A stretch of 64,000 bases of DNA from Synechococcus sp. BIOS-U3-1. GTDB lineage: Bacteria; Cyanobacteriota; Cyanobacteriia; PCC-6307; Cyanobiaceae. Every line of letters begins with the position of its first letter. The first letter of the stretch is position 1. This document shows positions 8,739 through 17,575 of this stretch, one piece after another. The stretch covers positions 2,480,001 through 2,544,000 of the forward strand of contig NZ_CP047936.1 of assembly GCF_014279975.1 (NCBI RefSeq), in the 5' to 3' direction. The notes under the pieces were generated by a model that made no database searches, was not told the origin of the DNA, and saw only the letters and a list, made by a program, of their open reading frames with translations. Position numbers and translations under genes: made by a program.

Positions 8739-10346
8739 ATGACGCCATCTGAGTCACTGCAGGTCTCAATCGGTGGGGACATTTGGTGGGGCGGCTTCAC
8801 TGCCGATCTGGCCATCACCAATTCAAGTGATCAAGCGCTTGAAGACTGGACCATCAGCTTCACCAGTCGCCATCAACTCGACCGCAATGCTTGGGGAGTC
8901 GCTCTCGAAAGCGAGTCCTTGGAGAACGGACTGACGCGCTACACCCTCACAGGCGCGGATTGGGGCAGTCGCATCCCAGCAGGAGCAACTATCAATGTTG
9001 GCTTCAACGGAACACAGGGCAGTGAGCTTGGACGCGACGGCAGCTTGACCGAACAGATGCTGGTTTCAGAGGCTGGCTGGAACACCAACACCAGCACCGA
9101 CACCAATCCCGACTACGCCATGACCATGGCCGAGATGTCGATGAACGCAGCCGGAATGGACGACCATGCCGGCCACGATCACTCCATGCATCAGCACGCT
9201 GCCTCAGCAGGGGCTTACAGGGATATCAACAGCTGGGGAAATTTCCATGACTCCAATCACAATTCCGAGCACAACGAACTGGTCGGAGGCCGCACAGCCA
9301 TCACGACCGAAGCCTTAACGGCCTACAACGGCTTACGTGCTTTCGCAGGACTTGATGCTGTTGGCGTTGAAGCGGTTGGCGAATGGGCGTTTACCAACGG
9401 CATGACCAACAATTCACAAGCCTGGGGGAATGACACCAAAGGGGTCGGACTTTGGTATGCCATGCAGGGAGCCAAGGTGGGCTGGATTGCAGATCAGGCG
9501 TATGACCCTCAGATCCTCGCTGATATCCAACGAACGGCACGACTGGGATCCCAAGACGACGTCATGGAAATGGTCCGTGAGTTTGGCCATGCGGGATTTG
9601 CCGACTACATCGAGCAATCCGGGCTGAGGAACAACTTCATTAACACCTTGAAAATGGAGCCCCATTACGGAGGCTGGATGCATGGCCGCACCCATGGATT
9701 TTTAGACATTGAAGGTGTGGCGATTGCCCATGACATCAATCACCTCACGGTTCTGGGATGGGATCAGGACCAACCGTTCATGAATGACACCTTTGACTGG
9801 CCACAATGGCCGGCACTGGATGTTTCTGACTCCACGGTGATCAACTACTACCAGGGGATTGTTTCGCTGGGCAATCCACTTGCTCAGAATTTGGAGGCAC
9901 TAGCAAGCCCTGGAGTCATCAATCAGGAACCACAACCCGTTCCTTCGCCAGGATCAATTCTCCCCGAAATCCAACCAGAAGAAGCTGATCCTCTAACAGG
10001 CGAACCTCTCGATATCGAGATCAGCGGTGATCTGTGGTGGGGAGGATTCACCGCCTCCCTCACAGTGACGAATCAGAGCGAACAGCAACTTGAGGACTGG
10101 TCGCTGAGTTTCAACAGCAACCACAAGTTCTATGGCGAGTCCTGGGGAGTCGACGTGGCAACTGAGCAGTTAGGTGGAGAGCTCTATCGCTACGAACTCT
10201 CCGGAGCGGATTGGGGCTCATCGATCGGTGCTGGCCAATCCATGACGGTGGGCTTCAATGCGCTCTCAGGCACGGATCTAGGCCGTAGCGGAAACCTGAG
10301 CGAAGCCATGTTGCTAGCAGCAGATAGCGAAATCACACCGCTCTGA
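8739..10346 (+). CDS. Protein with two CBM2-like domains flanking an unrecognised core
   Basis: 535 residues. Residues 7-108 and 424-527 are two copies of one beta-sandwich-like domain. Shared landmarks are GD(I/L)WWGGFTA, TN.S, LEDW, GADWGS, VGFN and LGR.G.L.E.ML, a pattern resembling family 2 carbohydrate-binding modules (cellulose/chitin binders). Residues 125-160 form a Met/His-rich linker (DDHAGHDHSMHQH, 141-153) that could bind metal. Residues 160-385 are a conserved-looking domain I do not recognise, with a His/Asp-rich part (EPHYGGWMHGRTHG and AIAHDINH). Residues 392-422 are a Pro/Glu linker. There is no N-terminal signal peptide, and no Shine-Dalgarno sequence precedes the ATG. Carbohydrate binding is inferred from pattern only, and no catalytic function can be assigned. 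Confidence 0.8.
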   Translation: MTPSESLQVSIGGDIWWGGFTADLAITNSSDQALEDWTISFTSRHQLDRNAWGVALESESLENGLTRYTLTGADWGSRIPAGATINVGFNGTQGSELGRDGSLTEQMLVSEAGWNTNTSTDTNPDYAMTMAEMSMNAAGMDDHAGHDHSMHQHAASAGAYRDINSWGNFHDSNHNSEHNELVGGRTAITTEALTAYNGLRAFAGLDAVGVEAVGEWAFTNGMTNNSQAWGNDTKGVGLWYAMQGAKVGWIADQAYDPQILADIQRTARLGSQDDVMEMVREFGHAGFADYIEQSGLRNNFINTLKMEPHYGGWMHGRTHGFLDIEGVAIAHDINHLTVLGWDQDQPFMNDTFDWPQWPALDVSDSTVINYYQGIVSLGNPLAQNLEALASPGVINQEPQPVPSPGSILPEIQPEEADPLTGEPLDIEISGDLWWGGFTASLTVTNQSEQQLEDWSLSFNSNHKFYGESWGVDVATEQLGGELYRYELSGADWGSSIGAGQSMTVGFNALSGTDLGRSGNLSEAMLLAADSEITPL

Positions 10347-10477
10347 GCACGACGGCCAAACCGCAAAGAATCAGACATCTGAATCATCCTTGGCCATACC
10401 TAATGGATGATTCAGACCCCTGGGCGGAGGCAAGAAGAGCAAACAGCGCATCGTGGTTTTGACTAGTCACCAGTGCG

Positions 10478-11602
10478 ATGTGGCCTTTGATGTCGAGACG
10501 ACTAAGAACCGTCCTAATCCTGAGCCTGGGTACTTTCTGGGGTTGTGCGATGGGAGGTTTGCAGCACCCGTCTCACGCCAACAACGAGATCACGGATGCT
10601 CAGGATCCTGTGGACGTGATCTGGTTTCCCAATCCTCCCTATGCCGTCAACCGCAAAGGCGTGCCCGCAGGGTTTGAGATCGATCTGTGGCGCATGATTG
10701 CCGAAACACGCCAGATCCCCTATCGCATTCGCAAGGCGGACAGCTTTGAAGACTTACTGGAAGCCATCCAAACCAACCAAGCCGATCTGGCCATTTCCGG
10801 TGTTCTGATTAACGAGAATCGCAGCAAACAATTCCGGTTTTCCTTTCCAACTGCCAGTAGTGATCTGAAGATCTACACCCTGGACAACCAGGAGCCAACA
10901 GCTATCAAAATGTTGCGCATTTTGCTATCGAAGCAGGTGTTATTGATCTTCCTGGGACTAGCAGTAATCGCCTGCATCTTCGCGCTACCGGTTTGGTTCG
11001 TGGAGCGGAAAAGGCCTGATCTTGCGGATAAGCGCAAGCGGCACCAACTGGTGTTCATTCTTCAAAAGACCCTGCTGCTCTCAACAGATCACACACGCCA
11101 TACCCGCACTCGCTTGATCTCTATCGGCTCCCTGTTCGCAAGAGTTCTGCTCACGGCCTATTTCACATCATTCATCCTCAAAGTCGCGACCAGCGAAACG
11201 AACGCGAACAGCGGCAATCAGATGGAAGACCTCAACTTCGAGATCCTGAAAAACAGCACATTTGCCGCCATCCCTGGATATATCCAAACGTCAATCCTGA
11301 AAAGCAGCGGCGCCAAAACAGTGGATTGCGACGTTGCAGAAACCTGCATTGGCCTACTCCAGTCAGGGAAAGCCGATGCCATTCTCGACGACATGCTGAC
11401 GATGCGTTCAGCCTTGAAAACCATGCCACCAGAACCGAAGGTGACACCAGCATCGGAGAAGCTGATGACCTTGTTCATGGCCTTTGCGATCTCCGACCAA
11501 TTCGGCAAGGATCCACGATCCCGCATAATCAACGACGGCATTGCGCGCAGCTATTACGACGGCACTCACGCCAAGTTGAGTCGAATCTGGCTTCAGGAAT
11601 AG
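10478..11602 (+). CDS. Prokaryotic glutamate-receptor-like protein (split binding domain around two membrane helices)
   Basis: 374 residues. A signal-like N-terminus (about 8-26) is followed by lobe 1 of a family-3 solute-binding fold (WFPNPPYAVNRKGVPAGFEIDLW, LAISGVLINENR). Next come a membrane helix at about 154-175, a re-entrant-like stretch at about 189-203, and a second helix at about 213-236 ending AYFTSFI. The second half of the binding domain follows, with KADAILDD near residues 298-305. This S1-M1-P-M2-S2 order is that of bacterial GluR0-type ionotropic receptors. The pore stretch lacks the TVGYG-type potassium filter of GluR0, so conduction and ion preference are unknown. An ATG at 10490 is an alternative start. 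No transporter partners are adjacent. Confidence 0.75.
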   Translation: MWPLMSRRLRTVLILSLGTFWGCAMGGLQHPSHANNEITDAQDPVDVIWFPNPPYAVNRKGVPAGFEIDLWRMIAETRQIPYRIRKADSFEDLLEAIQTNQADLAISGVLINENRSKQFRFSFPTASSDLKIYTLDNQEPTAIKMLRILLSKQVLLIFLGLAVIACIFALPVWFVERKRPDLADKRKRHQLVFILQKTLLLSTDHTRHTRTRLISIGSLFARVLLTAYFTSFILKVATSETNANSGNQMEDLNFEILKNSTFAAIPGYIQTSILKSSGAKTVDCDVAETCIGLLQSGKADAILDDMLTMRSALKTMPPEPKVTPASEKLMTLFMAFAISDQFGKDPRSRIINDGIARSYYDGTHAKLSRIWLQE

Positions 11603-11777
11603 ATCGATCCATTGAACAAATCAGGACAGCGCAGAATTCACCACCATGCTTGACCAAAAGCAATCAGAAATCTCACGAAGAGAATCGAACCAAAATCTTG
11701 CCATTGGCCTTCATTTACAACGATAGATTTTTCACTCCTTAAGCATGCAAAAAGTTGCTTCAATGATCAAAGTTCAA

Positions 11778-12770
11778 TCAGACCCGTCTCCTAAGCACCA
11801 TCAGTAATTTCTCCATCACCGGCGGAAGTGGAGATTCAAACAGCATCCGCTCACGGCTGATCGGGTGATCGAGGCCGAGTTGAAAGGCATGCAGGGCCTG
11901 GCCCGGCAATTCAATCGGTAATTTGCGGCAGCGGCTGTAGGTGGGATCGCCTACAACCGGGTGATTCATGTGCGCGCAATGCACCCGGATCTGATGGGTG
12001 CGGCCGGTATCCAGCTTGAAACGGAGCAGCGAATAATCACCGAGTCGCTCCTCCAGGCTCCAGTGCGTGCGGGCGTGACGGCCATTGTCTCCACTGACAA
12101 CCGCATATTTCTTACGGTCGACCGGGTGGCGACCGATCGCTCCCACAATCGTGCCGCTGTCTCCAGCAGGCACACCATGCACCACTGCCAGATATTCCCG
12201 TGAAGCGATACGTTTCTGGATCTGGATCTGAAGGCGCACCAGAGCCTCTTGGCTTTTGGCAATCACGATGCAACCGGTGGTGTCCTTATCGAGCCGGTGC
12301 ACGATTCCAGGCCGCAGCTTGCCGCTGATGCCGGGCAGATCGGGGCAGTGATGCAGCAAACCGTTCACAAGAGTGCCGTCTTTGTTACCCGGTGCCGGAT
12401 GCACTGTGAGACCGGCAGGTTTGTTGATCACGATCAGATGCTCATCCTCAAAGAGCACATCGAGATCCATCGGCTGCGGCTTGAGATAGGGCAGCGGCTC
12501 CGGTGGAGGCATCCAGAGCTGCACCTCATCGCCCTCGCGTAGCGGTGTCTTGGCCTTGCCGGTCTTGCCGTTCACACGCACATACCCAGCATCAATGAAC
12601 TTCTGAATGCGGGCGCGGCTCTGCTCGGTGCGCTGACTCACCAGCCAACGGTCCAGCCTCATCGGCAGCGGCTTGGGATAGGTAAGCGACAGCAAATCTC
12701 CATCCCCCTCGCCGAACCCGTGAGTGAACGTTTCTTCCGGCAGCGGAGGGCGACTCCAGGCACGACTCAT
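11778..12770 (-). CDS. rluD: 23S rRNA-type pseudouridine synthase, RluA/RluD family
   Basis: Isomerises specific uridines to pseudouridine in structured RNA, most likely large-subunit rRNA. 330 residues: an N-terminal S4 RNA-binding domain (RLDRWLVSQRTEQSRARIQKF, about 38-95), then the catalytic domain with the family motif HRLDKDTTG, whose Asp is the nucleophile. The C-terminal KLDTGRTHQIRVHCAHMNHPVVGD block is also typical. RluA, RluC and RluD cannot be separated reliably by eye; the length and S4 domain favour RluD. Its start overlaps the upstream GTPase stop by 4 bp (ATGA), so the two are translationally coupled. Confidence 0.9.
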   Translation of the reverse strand: MSRAWSRPPLPEETFTHGFGEGDGDLLSLTYPKPLPMRLDRWLVSQRTEQSRARIQKFIDAGYVRVNGKTGKAKTPLREGDEVQLWMPPPEPLPYLKPQPMDLDVLFEDEHLIVINKPAGLTVHPAPGNKDGTLVNGLLHHCPDLPGISGKLRPGIVHRLDKDTTGCIVIAKSQEALVRLQIQIQKRIASREYLAVVHGVPAGDSGTIVGAIGRHPVDRKKYAVVSGDNGRHARTHWSLEERLGDYSLLRFKLDTGRTHQIRVHCAHMNHPVVGDPTYSRCRKLPIELPGQALHAFQLGLDHPISRERMLFESPLPPVMEKLLMVLRRRV

Positions 12771-13633
12771 GCCGGCAACTCCAAAGCGATGCTGCCCAGC
12801 GCTGACTTACGAAAATCATCCAGTAAGCGCTGGGCCATGCGCGCCGTGTCTGAAGAGGTATGGCGCTGTGCCACTGCCTGAAGCCACAGGGCCGGGTCTT
12901 CAGTCTCACCCGACAGTGGCGTTCCATAACGCCCTTCCAGCACAGCAAGCGACACGCCGGAGAACTGTTGCTGCTGCAAACCCATCAGCAACCGCAAAAA
13001 CGCCTGAGCAACAAGTTCACCGTCATAAGCGGCCTGACCGATGTCATCACAAAGGGCCAGATGCAACGCAGCCTGCTGGTCGTCCAGACGTGGCGGCAGT
13101 ACTCCCGGCGCATCCAACAGGTCAATGTCTTGGCCAAGGCGCACCCAACGCAGGGTGCGAGTGACGCCAGCCCGACGGGCACTAGCCACGACCTTCTGCC
13201 TCACCAGCCTGTTGATCAGTGCTGATTTACCCACATTGGGGAAACCAAGTGTGAGTGCTCGTACGGGCCTTGGGCGCATATCCCTATTACGCCTGCGTTC
13301 ATTCAGCTGATCGCCGGCGCGAATTGCCGCCTGCTGCACTTGCTTGACCCCAGTACCAGCCTTGGCATCACACCAAACCGTGCGCTGCCCCTGGCCCTTG
13401 AACCACGCCTCCCAGGCGGTTCGCGCCTCAGCAGTGACCATGTCTCGGCGGTTGATCACCAGCAAGTGCTGCTTGCCCTTGATCCAACGGCTGAGGTGGG
13501 GATGACCTGTGGCCAGAGGGATGCGTGCGTCACGCACCTCGATCACCAAATCAACCTTGTCGAGATTGCGCCGGAGTTGCTGCTCCGCCTTGGCAATGTG
13601 GCCTGGATACCACTGAATCGGTGGTGAACTCAC
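12767..13633 (-). CDS. rbgA: Ribosome biogenesis GTPase YlqF/RbgA
   Basis: 288-residue circularly permuted GTPase that helps late 50S subunit assembly in its characterised relatives. The motifs run in permuted order: the G4-like NRRD (NKxD in most GTPases) first, then the P-loop GFPNVGKSALINRL, then DAPG (G3). The N-terminal PPIQWYPGHIAKAEQQL is a hallmark of the family. It starts with GTG. It lies between a universal stress protein gene and the pseudouridine synthase, with 4-bp overlaps on both sides, so the three form one operon with an RNA/ribosome theme. Confidence 0.93.
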   Translation of the reverse strand: MSSPPIQWYPGHIAKAEQQLRRNLDKVDLVIEVRDARIPLATGHPHLSRWIKGKQHLLVINRRDMVTAEARTAWEAWFKGQGQRTVWCDAKAGTGVKQVQQAAIRAGDQLNERRRNRDMRPRPVRALTLGFPNVGKSALINRLVRQKVVASARRAGVTRTLRWVRLGQDIDLLDAPGVLPPRLDDQQAALHLALCDDIGQAAYDGELVAQAFLRLLMGLQQQQFSGVSLAVLEGRYGTPLSGETEDPALWLQAVAQRHTSSDTARMAQRLLDDFRKSALGSIALELPA

Positions 13634-14013
13634 GGCACCACCAACACAGGACAGGACGCCCGTTGAAGCACCCCTGCAGCCGTGCTGCCGCTGTCGGATT
13701 CCAAATTCAAGCCCCCGATTCCCATCACAATCACATCCACATTCAACTCATCAGCCACATCACAGATCACAGAGGCGGGCATGCCACTGCGCTCGACCTC
13801 TTGGCAAGTGACGCCGGCCTGTTCAACGCGTTCACGGGTTTGCCTGAGCACCCCTGCACCCACTTCGTGGTCATGCCTCTCAGCACTAACAGGCTGCAAC
13901 ACCGACAGCAACACCAGACGACTGCCATAACGGCGGGCAAGCTCTAGGGCCTTGTCCGCGGGATCCAGGGCCCCACGGCTCTGATCGATCGGGAACAGCA
14001 CGGTCTCGAACAT
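13630..14013 (-). CDS. Universal stress protein (UspA family)
   Basis: 127-residue single-domain Usp. The fold is visible as an N-terminal FETVLFPIDQSRGALDPADKALELA segment and the C-terminal nucleotide-binding loop MGIGGLNLESDSGSTA followed by CPVLVV, the ATP-binding type pattern (G-2x-G-9x-G-S/T). The usual role is stress survival, through an unknown mechanism in most bacteria. It is the first gene of the usp-rbgA-rluD operon and overlaps the next start by 4 bp. It diverges from pgk across a 102-bp spacer that should hold both promoters. Confidence 0.88.
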   Translation of the reverse strand: MFETVLFPIDQSRGALDPADKALELARRYGSRLVLLSVLQPVSAERHDHEVGAGVLRQTRERVEQAGVTCQEVERSGMPASVICDVADELNVDVIVMGIGGLNLESDSGSTAAGVLQRASCPVLVVP

Positions 14014-14115
14014 TCACACGACCTCCAGCCCATGCCCATTAAGCCAGTCCTAGCGCTGGGCCTGCAGAACTCGGGTTAATCTCTCCCCGTTTTCTTACCG
14101 CACCACACAACCCCC

Positions 14116-15321
14116 ATGGCGAAGCGTTCCCTGGCCAGCCTCTCCGGCGCCGACCTCAGCGGAAAACGTGTTCTCGTGCGGGTCGATTTCAATGTGCCCC
14201 TGAATGATGCCGGGGCCATCACAGATGACACCCGCATCCGTGCCGCGCTGCCCACCGTTAAGGATCTGATCGACAAGGGAGCCAAGGTGATCCTGTCCGC
14301 CCACTTCGGACGGCCCAAGGGTCAGGTGAATGACGCCATGCGTCTCACTCCCGTTGCTGCACGTCTGAGCGAACTGCTGGGCAAGCCTGTCTCCAAGACC
14401 GACAGCTGCATCGGACCTGACGCCGAAGCCAAGGTGAACGCCATGGCGAATGGTGATGTGGTTCTGCTGGAGAACGTGCGTTTCTTCGCGGAAGAAGAGA
14501 AGAACGAAGCTGGTTTCGCCGAAAAACTGGCAGCTCTGGCTGAGGTGTATGTGAACGACGCCTTCGGCGCCGCCCACCGTGCTCACGCCTCCACCGAAGG
14601 AGTGACCAAGTTCCTCAAACCCGCGGTAGCGGGCTTCCTGATGGAAAAGGAGCTGCAGTACCTGCAGGGTGCTGTTGACGATCCCAAGCGTCCCCTCGCC
14701 GCCATTGTCGGTGGCTCCAAGGTGAGCTCCAAGATCGGCGTGCTAGAAGCCCTGATCGACAAGTGCGACAAGGTGCTGATCGGCGGCGGCATGATCTTCA
14801 CTTTCTACAAAGCGCGCGGTCTGTCAGTCGGTAAGAGCCTGGTAGAAGAAGACAAGCTCGAACTGGCGAAGGAGCTTGAAGCCAAAGCCAAGGCCAAAGG
14901 TGTTCAACTGCTGCTTCCCACAGACGTGATGCTCGCCGACAACTTCGCTCCCGACGCCAACAGCCAGATTGCTGACATCAACGCCATTCCTGACGGCTGG
15001 ATGGGTCTGGACATCGGCCCTGACTCCATCAAGGTGTTCCAAGACGCTCTCGCCGACTGCAAGACCGTGATCTGGAACGGCCCCATGGGCGTGTTCGAGT
15101 TCGACAAGTTCGCAGCCGGTACCAACGCCATCGCCACCACGCTGGCTGAACTCAGCGGCAAAGGCTGCTGCACGATCATCGGCGGAGGCGACTCTGTTGC
15201 AGCTGTGGAGAAGGCTGGCCTGGCCGAGAAGATGTCTCATATCTCCACTGGTGGTGGCGCCAGTCTGGAGCTTCTGGAAGGCAAGGTACTGCCAGGAGTG
15301 GCTGCTCTCGACGCCGCCTGA
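14116..15321 (+). CDS. pgk: Phosphoglycerate kinase
   Basis: Interconverts 3-phosphoglycerate plus ATP and 1,3-bisphosphoglycerate in the Calvin cycle and glycolysis. 401 residues, full length. Signatures are [13 protein letters not shown] at the N-terminus, [11 protein letters not shown], the AHRAHAS substrate loop, [11 protein letters not shown], and the C-terminal [15 protein letters not shown] nucleotide loop. The upstream spacer has a -10-like GGTTAAT near 14074-14080, not proven. It ends before a canonical hairpin terminator at 15371. Confidence 0.97.
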   Translation: MAKRSLASLSGADLSGKRVLVRVDFNVPLNDAGAITDDTRIRAALPTVKDLIDKGAKVILSAHFGRPKGQVNDAMRLTPVAARLSELLGKPVSKTDSCIGPDAEAKVNAMANGDVVLLENVRFFAEEEKNEAGFAEKLAALAEVYVNDAFGAAHRAHASTEGVTKFLKPAVAGFLMEKELQYLQGAVDDPKRPLAAIVGGSKVSSKIGVLEALIDKCDKVLIGGGMIFTFYKARGLSVGKSLVEEDKLELAKELEAKAKAKGVQLLLPTDVMLADNFAPDANSQIADINAIPDGWMGLDIGPDSIKVFQDALADCKTVIWNGPMGVFEFDKFAAGTNAIATTLAELSGKGCCTIIGGGDSVAAVEKAGLAEKMSHISTGGGASLELLEGKVLPGVAALDAA

Positions 15322-15370
15322 TCAAAGGCCAACAGGCGGTGTAACGCAGCCAGCAACCATTCCCGATTCA

Positions 15371-15394
15371 GCCGCTCCACTGGAGCGGCTTTTT
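15371..15394 (+). terminator. Rho-independent terminator after pgk
   Basis: Perfect 8-bp GC-rich stem (GCCGCTCC, loop ACT, GGAGCGGC) followed by five T on the plus strand, 50 bp after the pgk stop. The opposite strand has no T-run after the hairpin, so it should act only on pgk and not on the converging membrane-protein operon. Confidence 0.9.
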
Positions 15395-15413
15395 GCTGGG
15401 CAGCATCGCGATG

Positions 15414-15965
15414 TCATGCGGCCTTGAACAACATGCCAACAGACAAGAAACCGGCGGCAGCGATCCAGCTGCCCGCCACACGAACCGCAATGCAAAAGCC
15501 ATTGCTGCGGGTTGCCGCCACCTGAGCGCTGATCAACACCGACAGCACCGCCACGCCACTGACCACCCCCAACACATCCAGGGGCAATCCACTCGCAGCG
15601 GAGGGCATCGTGAACCCATTAATCAGGCCAAAAAGCAACCCTGAGCCAGCCACGGTGAACGCGAGCAAAAGAGGAGACAGACGCAGTGACAACGCCACCA
15701 GCACACCCACCGAGCTGAACAGCATGGTGGTGAGCAACGCCAGCGTGAAATCCAGGCCCCAATGCTGACCGACGGCAAGCCCGATCCACCAACTCAAGGG
15801 CAGAAGCGTCAGCAGCAGTCGACCTCCTTGGGGTCCCTGCTGACCGGCCAGTAACGCCAGACCCAGCACCAGCAACAGATCCGATGGCGTCAGAAATAGA
15901 TGAGCGACGCCGTCGTAAAAGCCGCCGAAACCGGTCTGCATAAGGTGCGCAAACAGCAGAGGCAT
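15414..15965 (-). CDS. HupE/UreJ-like membrane protein, degenerate signature (last gene of operon)
   Basis: About 183 residues, nearly all hydrophobic, with five or six predicted membrane helices. It aligns in style with the two upstream HupE/UreJ-like proteins, but the metal-binding HX5DH signature is degraded: the corresponding region reads HLFLTPSDLLLVLG, where the His of DH is replaced by Leu. The second HG motif is also missing (LLFGLINGF). The start is the ATG at 15965, overlapping the preceding stop as TGATG; a GTG at 15968 is possible. It is the terminal gene of the DUF3604 operon. The function is unknown, and loss of the His residues suggests it is not an ordinary nickel permease. 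Confidence 0.7.
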   Translation of the reverse strand: MPLLFAHLMQTGFGGFYDGVAHLFLTPSDLLLVLGLALLAGQQGPQGGRLLLTLLPLSWWIGLAVGQHWGLDFTLALLTTMLFSSVGVLVALSLRLSPLLLAFTVAGSGLLFGLINGFTMPSAASGLPLDVLGVVSGVAVLSVLISAQVAATRSNGFCIAVRVAGSWIAAAGFLSVGMLFKAA

Positions 15966-16555
15966 CACGCTGCTCCCGCCTGGATCAACGACCAGACCCC
16001 CACCACTGCAATCACGGCACCGACCACCTGAAGCAGGCGATGCCCCCAGGCCAGACGCCGCGCTTCACCCAGGCCGATTCCCACCAGATGCAGCAGGCCC
16101 GTGGCACCGACGAATGCCAGGCTGAACAGCAGCGCATCGGCACCATCGGGAAGCTCCACGCCATGGGCGTAACCATGAAATAGCGCACACAGACCAACGA
16201 GCCCGGCAGCCAGGGCGAGCGGCAGGCGCTGCTGCAGCATCACCATCACCCCCAGCACCAGGGCCGATAGGGCAATGCCGGTCTCGACTCCAGGCAACGG
16301 CAGATCGAGCAGGCCCATGACGCCACCGAAGGCCATCACCATCGGGAAAGCAACTGGCAGCAGCCAGATCGCCGGTGCTCCCAACACCGCACCCCAGAGC
16401 CCGACGGCCACCATCGCCACCACGTGATCGATTCCGGTCACGGGATGGAGCAGCCCAGCCATCACACTGCCGGCGCCGCCCTCCGGCACATGGGCCAAGG
16501 CAGCAGACGGGAGGAATGACAGCAGCAGAGCCAGAAGCAACCAACGCCAACGCAT
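15965..16555 (-). CDS. HupE/UreJ family membrane protein (nickel/cobalt-type permease family)
   Basis: About 196 residues with a cleavable-looking signal (LLLALLLSFLPSAALAHVPEGG) and six or so helices. Both family signatures are present: HPVTGIDH (HX5DH) and FHGYAHGVE. HupE/UreJ proteins are usually regarded as secondary Ni/Co permeases or accessory proteins of hydrogenase and urease loci. No such enzyme is adjacent here. The ATG at 16555 is chosen because AAGGAGG lies at 16564-16570, 8 nt upstream; the GTG at 16564 lies inside that site. The upstream stop is 1 nt before the ATG. Confidence 0.88.
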   Translation of the reverse strand: MRWRWLLLALLLSFLPSAALAHVPEGGAGSVMAGLLHPVTGIDHVVAMVAVGLWGAVLGAPAIWLLPVAFPMVMAFGGVMGLLDLPLPGVETGIALSALVLGVMVMLQQRLPLALAAGLVGLCALFHGYAHGVELPDGADALLFSLAFVGATGLLHLVGIGLGEARRLAWGHRLLQVVGAVIAVVGVWSLIQAGAA

Positions 16556-16556
16556 C

Positions 16557-17573
16557 TCAAACACCTCCTTTGATCAGGGACACCGTGGTCTCGATCGTCC
16601 AGTAGGCACCGGCACAACCGATGGTCCAGGCGGGCACGCACCGGACCCAAAAAGGCCAACGGATCTGCAGCTGTCGGAAGGCACGCTCCAGCGCCAGCAC
16701 CAACACCACAAAAACGTCTTGACCGATCTCGATGCCCACGTTGAACAACAACAAGGCAAGCAGCAATTCATGGTGCGGTAGTCCCAGCTCCGCAAGGCCA
16801 CGGGCATACCCGAAGCCATGCAGCAGCCCGAAACCACAGGCCAGAACCCAGGGATGACGGAGCGTGAAACTGGTCTGTCCGCGCCTGAAACGCACCACTT
16901 CCGTGCCGATAAACAGGATCGACAAGGCAATGGCCGCATTCAGGGGAGCTACAGGCACCTGAACGATGCCAATGGCAGACACCGACAAGGTGATGCTGTT
17001 GGCGAGCGTGAACGCCGTGACTGTTTTAAGCAGCATCCAGCCATCACGAACAATCAGCACAAGGCCCAGCAGCAGCAGCAGGTGGTCGACACCCAGAAGA
17101 ATGTGCTCGATTCCCAGGCGCAGATACGACCAGACGCCTGGCTGCTGATCCGCCTCGGAAGCGGTTGGGATAACGGCTTCGGGCTGCTCCGGCTGAATCA
17201 GGAGGGTCTGCAGCGCTTCCGTCTGCCACGGGCGCACCCGCAGCAGCACCTCCGTACCTGCGGATGCCAGCCCATCAATGCTGATCAAGCGGCCTTCCAA
17301 AGGCTCACGGCAGCTGAGCTCGGCTCGATACACAAGGGCGGAGGCCTCCTGACGACTGTCAGGTGCACTCTGCAGCGCACAGTCGTCGGGGAATCGTGGG
17401 GCGATCGGCAGACGTTGCCCCTGCAGCAGCGGCAACTTCCAGAGCACCTGATAGGTGCTGGCACTGGTGGCCTGCACTTCGAGAAAGCCAGGAAATAGGT
17501 CGTGTGCTGAAACCAACCGCGGCATCAACAAGGCCGCGAGCATCAGTAAGGGCACCAGAACGCGACGGACCAT
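16557..17573 (-). CDS. HupE/UreJ-like membrane protein with periplasmic N-terminal domain (HupE_UreJ_2 type)
   Basis: 338 residues. A signal peptide (about 1-23, ending LVSA before HDLFPG) is followed by an extracytoplasmic domain of about 120 residues rich in beta-type sequence, then a multi-helix membrane domain. The latter carries HILLGVDH (HX5DH) and GFGLLHGFGYARGL. This matches the longer HupE/UreJ subfamily whose substrate is not established. It follows the parvulin-like gene with a 2-nt gap and precedes the short HupE, so all are one transcription unit. Confidence 0.85.
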   Translation of the reverse strand: MVRRVLVPLLMLAALLMPRLVSAHDLFPGFLEVQATSASTYQVLWKLPLLQGQRLPIAPRFPDDCALQSAPDSRQEASALVYRAELSCREPLEGRLISIDGLASAGTEVLLRVRPWQTEALQTLLIQPEQPEAVIPTASEADQQPGVWSYLRLGIEHILLGVDHLLLLLGLVLIVRDGWMLLKTVTAFTLANSITLSVSAIGIVQVPVAPLNAAIALSILFIGTEVVRFRRGQTSFTLRHPWVLACGFGLLHGFGYARGLAELGLPHHELLLALLLFNVGIEIGQDVFVVLVLALERAFRQLQIRWPFWVRCVPAWTIGCAGAYWTIETTVSLIKGGV

Positions 17574-17575
17574 GG

